Assembly (NCBI RefSeq): GCF_900108335.1 | Contig: NZ_FNVT01000009.1 | Coordinates: 248,001-312,000, forward strand | Reading direction: 5' to 3' | Length of the DNA: 64,000 bases | From: Nonomuraea solani | GTDB lineage: Bacteria > Actinomycetota > Actinomycetes > Streptosporangiales > Streptosporangiaceae | Shown: one piece after another, positions 62,317 to 64,000 of the stretch | Position numbering within the stretch: the first letter of the stretch is position 1 | Layout of the letters: each line of letters starts with the position of its first letter | Translations under genes and position numbers: made by a program | Notes under the pieces: generated by a model | The model's database searches: none | Told to the model about the DNA's origin: nothing | The model's input: the letters and a program-made list of their open reading frames with translations, nothing else

Positions 62317-62766
62317 GTGGATCCGGGGGTCGCCGATGCACGCGGCGCGACCGGAGGCGGACCCGGCGACTTGTCCTCGATCGTCATCGACGCCCCCGCC
62401 GGCAAGGTGTGGCAGTTGCTCGCCGACATGAGGAGCTGGCCACAGTGGCGCTCGGACGCGTACGTCATCGAGCTCGGAGAGATGAAGCCGGACGCGCCTT
62501 TCCGCTGGAACATCCGGGGACAGGCGATCAAGTCCACCTTCGCCGTGGTGGAGCCGGAGCGGGAACTCGCCTGGACCGGCGTCGCAATGGGCTACGTCAA
62601 GGCCATCGACCGGATGCGGCTGGAGGCGGCCGGGGACGGGCGAACGCGCGTGACCATCGAGGAGTCCATGGCCGGCCCCCTGCTGACGCTCTTCTACAGC
62701 AGCGCCAAGCTGCGCAAGGGCCACGAGGACATGCTTCACATGCTGAAGACGGCGGCCGAAGGCTAG
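62317..62766 (+). CDS. SRPBCC family protein
   Basis: GTG 62317 gives 149 residues; the first 18 are not family-like, and the true start may differ. The START/Bet v1-like fold begins SSIVIDAPAGKVWQLLADMR, with SWPQWRSDAYVIELGEM, FRWNIRGQAIKSTFAVVEPE and LAWTGVAMGYVKAIDRMRLE, ending in a long helix (LFYSSAKLRKGHEDMLHMLK). It binds a hydrophobic ligand or acts as a polyketide cyclase-like protein. It is divergent from the RiPP operon and convergent with the flavin hydroxylase by 22 bp. Confidence 0.82.
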   Translation: MDPGVADARGATGGGPGDLSSIVIDAPAGKVWQLLADMRSWPQWRSDAYVIELGEMKPDAPFRWNIRGQAIKSTFAVVEPERELAWTGVAMGYVKAIDRMRLEAAGDGRTRVTIEESMAGPLLTLFYSSAKLRKGHEDMLHMLKTAAEG

Positions 62767-62788
62767 CTCATCGAAGGCGGGCTGACGC

Positions 62789-64000
62789 TCAGAGGCGGTC
62801 CAGGTAGGCGGCGAAGCGGCCGGTCTCGTCGGGGGACCCGGCGTACGCGATGTGGCCGTCGGGCCGGATCAGGAACAGGCGAGGCCGGCGAGCGCCGTAG
62901 AGCGCGTGCAGCGTCGTCTCCGCCGCAGGCACGGTGTGGACGCGTACGTCGATCGGGTGGCGGCGGAGCACGTCCTCGACCCGCTTCCGGTGTGCGGCCG
63001 CCGGGCCGGGTTCGGGACCCTCGAACAGCAGCACGTGGTGCCGGGTGCCGCCGATGACGTCGAACAGGCTGCCGCCCGTGGAGCCGACACGGCCGTACGG
63101 CGCCCGGTCGCCGGAACGCGGCCCCCTGCCGGAGGTTCCGGCGACGGCAGGGCTGCCCCGGTAGCCGATCCAGGTCTGCGAGAACAGCCGGAAGGCCGCG
63201 GACCGGGCCGCGGGCAGCCGCGTCAGCGGCCCGATGAGACGACCGGCGAGCTGCGACCTGATCCAGCGGGCGGCCGGGTGCCGCAGGGTTTCGAGCGCGA
63301 AGCCGCGGTCGGAGCCGCGCAGCACCGCCACCGCGACCGGACGGCGCTCGGCCTCGTAGGAGTCGAGCAGCCGCTCGTGCGCCTGCCCGCGCGCCACCAG
63401 CGCGAGCTTCCAGCCGAGGTTGAACGCGTCGCCGACGGCCAGGTTCATGCCCTGCCCGCCGGCCGGGCTGTGGATGTGCGCGGCGTCGCCGACGAGGAAG
63501 ACGTCGCCGGCCCGGAACCGTCCGGCGATCCTGCTGTGCACCCGGAACAGGGCGGTCCACGGGGCGGCGGTGATCCGGGCGTCAAGGCGGAAATAGGTGT
63601 CGAACCAGTCCTGGATCCGGGAGAGGGGCACGTCGCCGTAGGGCTCGTGGGAGACCTCGCCCCGGGCGCCGGGTGCGCGGCGAGCCGGCGGGGCGAGGCC
63701 GGGCGGGACGGCCCCGAAGAGCCGGTACCGGCCGCCGGCCAGGCGGAACAGGCCGACGAAGCCGTCACGCGTCAGATTGAGGTGCAGCGTGCCCGTACCC
63801 GGGCCTGCGCCGGCGGGGAAGGCGAGGTCCACGTCGGCGAGCAGGCCCGTCTGGTGGTAGGTTCGGCCGGCGAACGAGAAGCCGCCCGCCCGGCGTCCCC
63901 GCTCGAAGATCTCGACGCCGGTCATCGGCACCCCCTGCGCCACCGCCCGATCGGCGAGGCCCAGCCGGTCGAGCAGCTCAAGCGTGCGCACGTGCAGGAT
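62789..64000 (-). CDS. FAD-dependent aromatic hydroxylase, internally deleted, N-terminus beyond window
   Basis: The frame enters from the right edge (LHVRTLELLDRLGLADRAV) and stops at 62789, so the N-terminal Rossmann motif is not visible. FAD-binding VFLVGDAAHIHSPAGGQGMN and FNLGWKLALVARG, and the C-terminal thioredoxin-like part (RPRLFLIRPDGHIAYAGSPD) are normal. Between VEIFERGRRAGGFSF and AGRTYHQTGLLADVDL about 100 residues are missing compared with the intact hydroxylase at 3993-5453, including the DG motif (GADG). The frame is kept. A TTCGCCGG-like repeat at the junction suggests a slip deletion. It is therefore probably inactive as an NADPH-dependent hydroxylase. Confidence 0.8.
   Translation of the reverse strand: MLHVRTLELLDRLGLADRAVAQGVPMTGVEIFERGRRAGGFSFAGRTYHQTGLLADVDLAFPAGAGPGTGTLHLNLTRDGFVGLFRLAGGRYRLFGAVPPGLAPPARRAPGARGEVSHEPYGDVPLSRIQDWFDTYFRLDARITAAPWTALFRVHSRIAGRFRAGDVFLVGDAAHIHSPAGGQGMNLAVGDAFNLGWKLALVARGQAHERLLDSYEAERRPVAVAVLRGSDRGFALETLRHPAARWIRSQLAGRLIGPLTRLPAARSAAFRLFSQTWIGYRGSPAVAGTSGRGPRSGDRAPYGRVGSTGGSLFDVIGGTRHHVLLFEGPEPGPAAAHRKRVEDVLRRHPIDVRVHTVPAAETTLHALYGARRPRLFLIRPDGHIAYAGSPDETGRFAAYLDRL

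Overview
The window is about 70% GC, its coding frames show a strong G/C third-position bias, and GTG starts and ATGA/GTGA overlaps are common. BTAD/SARP regulators, WXG100-type proteins, NB-ARC/TPR proteins, CebR-type operators and secreted cellulases all point to a filamentous actinomycete, probably Streptosporangiales (genus-level placement is inference). No rRNA, tRNA or CRISPR array was seen.

Left arm (1-12 kb): a partial DUF418 membrane protein, a 1036-residue SARP/AAA/TPR regulator, and a flavin monooxygenase downstream of a TetR gene whose likely operators can be read in both intergenic regions. Then come a solitary PstS-like protein, a membrane-anchored binding protein, a WXG100-like protein and a GNAT enzyme. 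Two gene remnants follow. One is an internally deleted copy of the SARP regulator that is intact at 51.8-54.6 kb.

Toxin island (12.2-17.5 kb): a YbaB-like protein, a WXG100-like protein and a 1314-residue type VII-associated polymorphic toxin ending in a papain-fold deamidase-type domain. An Imm35/YrhB-like immunity protein and a small Cys-containing protein follow.

Carbohydrate region (17.5-34.6 kb): GH9 and GH6 cellulases diverge from a cebEFG-bglC-lacI-aldo/keto reductase operon, with a perfect CebR-type operator between them. A second LacI gene carries its own operator. A ROK regulator then faces a fructose/ribose-type ABC operon (binding protein, permease, ATPase, epimerase, P-loop kinase), laid out like frcBCAK.

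Middle (34.8-51.2 kb): a TetR-tautomerase pair; a secreted trypsin-fold protein that has lost catalytic His and Ser, fused to a six-repeat propeller-like region; a secreted ALF-repeat polymorphic toxin with a DddA/SCP1.201-like deaminase C-terminus; two NB-ARC/TPR proteins; a DUF6294-like secreted protein; and small membrane proteins.

Right arm (51.2-64 kb): the intact SARP gene flanked by decayed transposase and resolvase pieces; an alpha/beta hydrolase-MerR operon with a readable MerR-type promoter; and a secreted S15 peptidase. A compact minus-strand RiPP operon follows: two small precursor genes with a shared CxCxCG core, a radical SAM/SPASM enzyme, a PqqD-like protein and a 2x[4Fe-4S] ferredoxin. 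This operon is the strongest candidate for an undescribed system here. An SRPBCC protein and a flavin hydroxylase with an apparent in-frame internal deletion run to the window edge.
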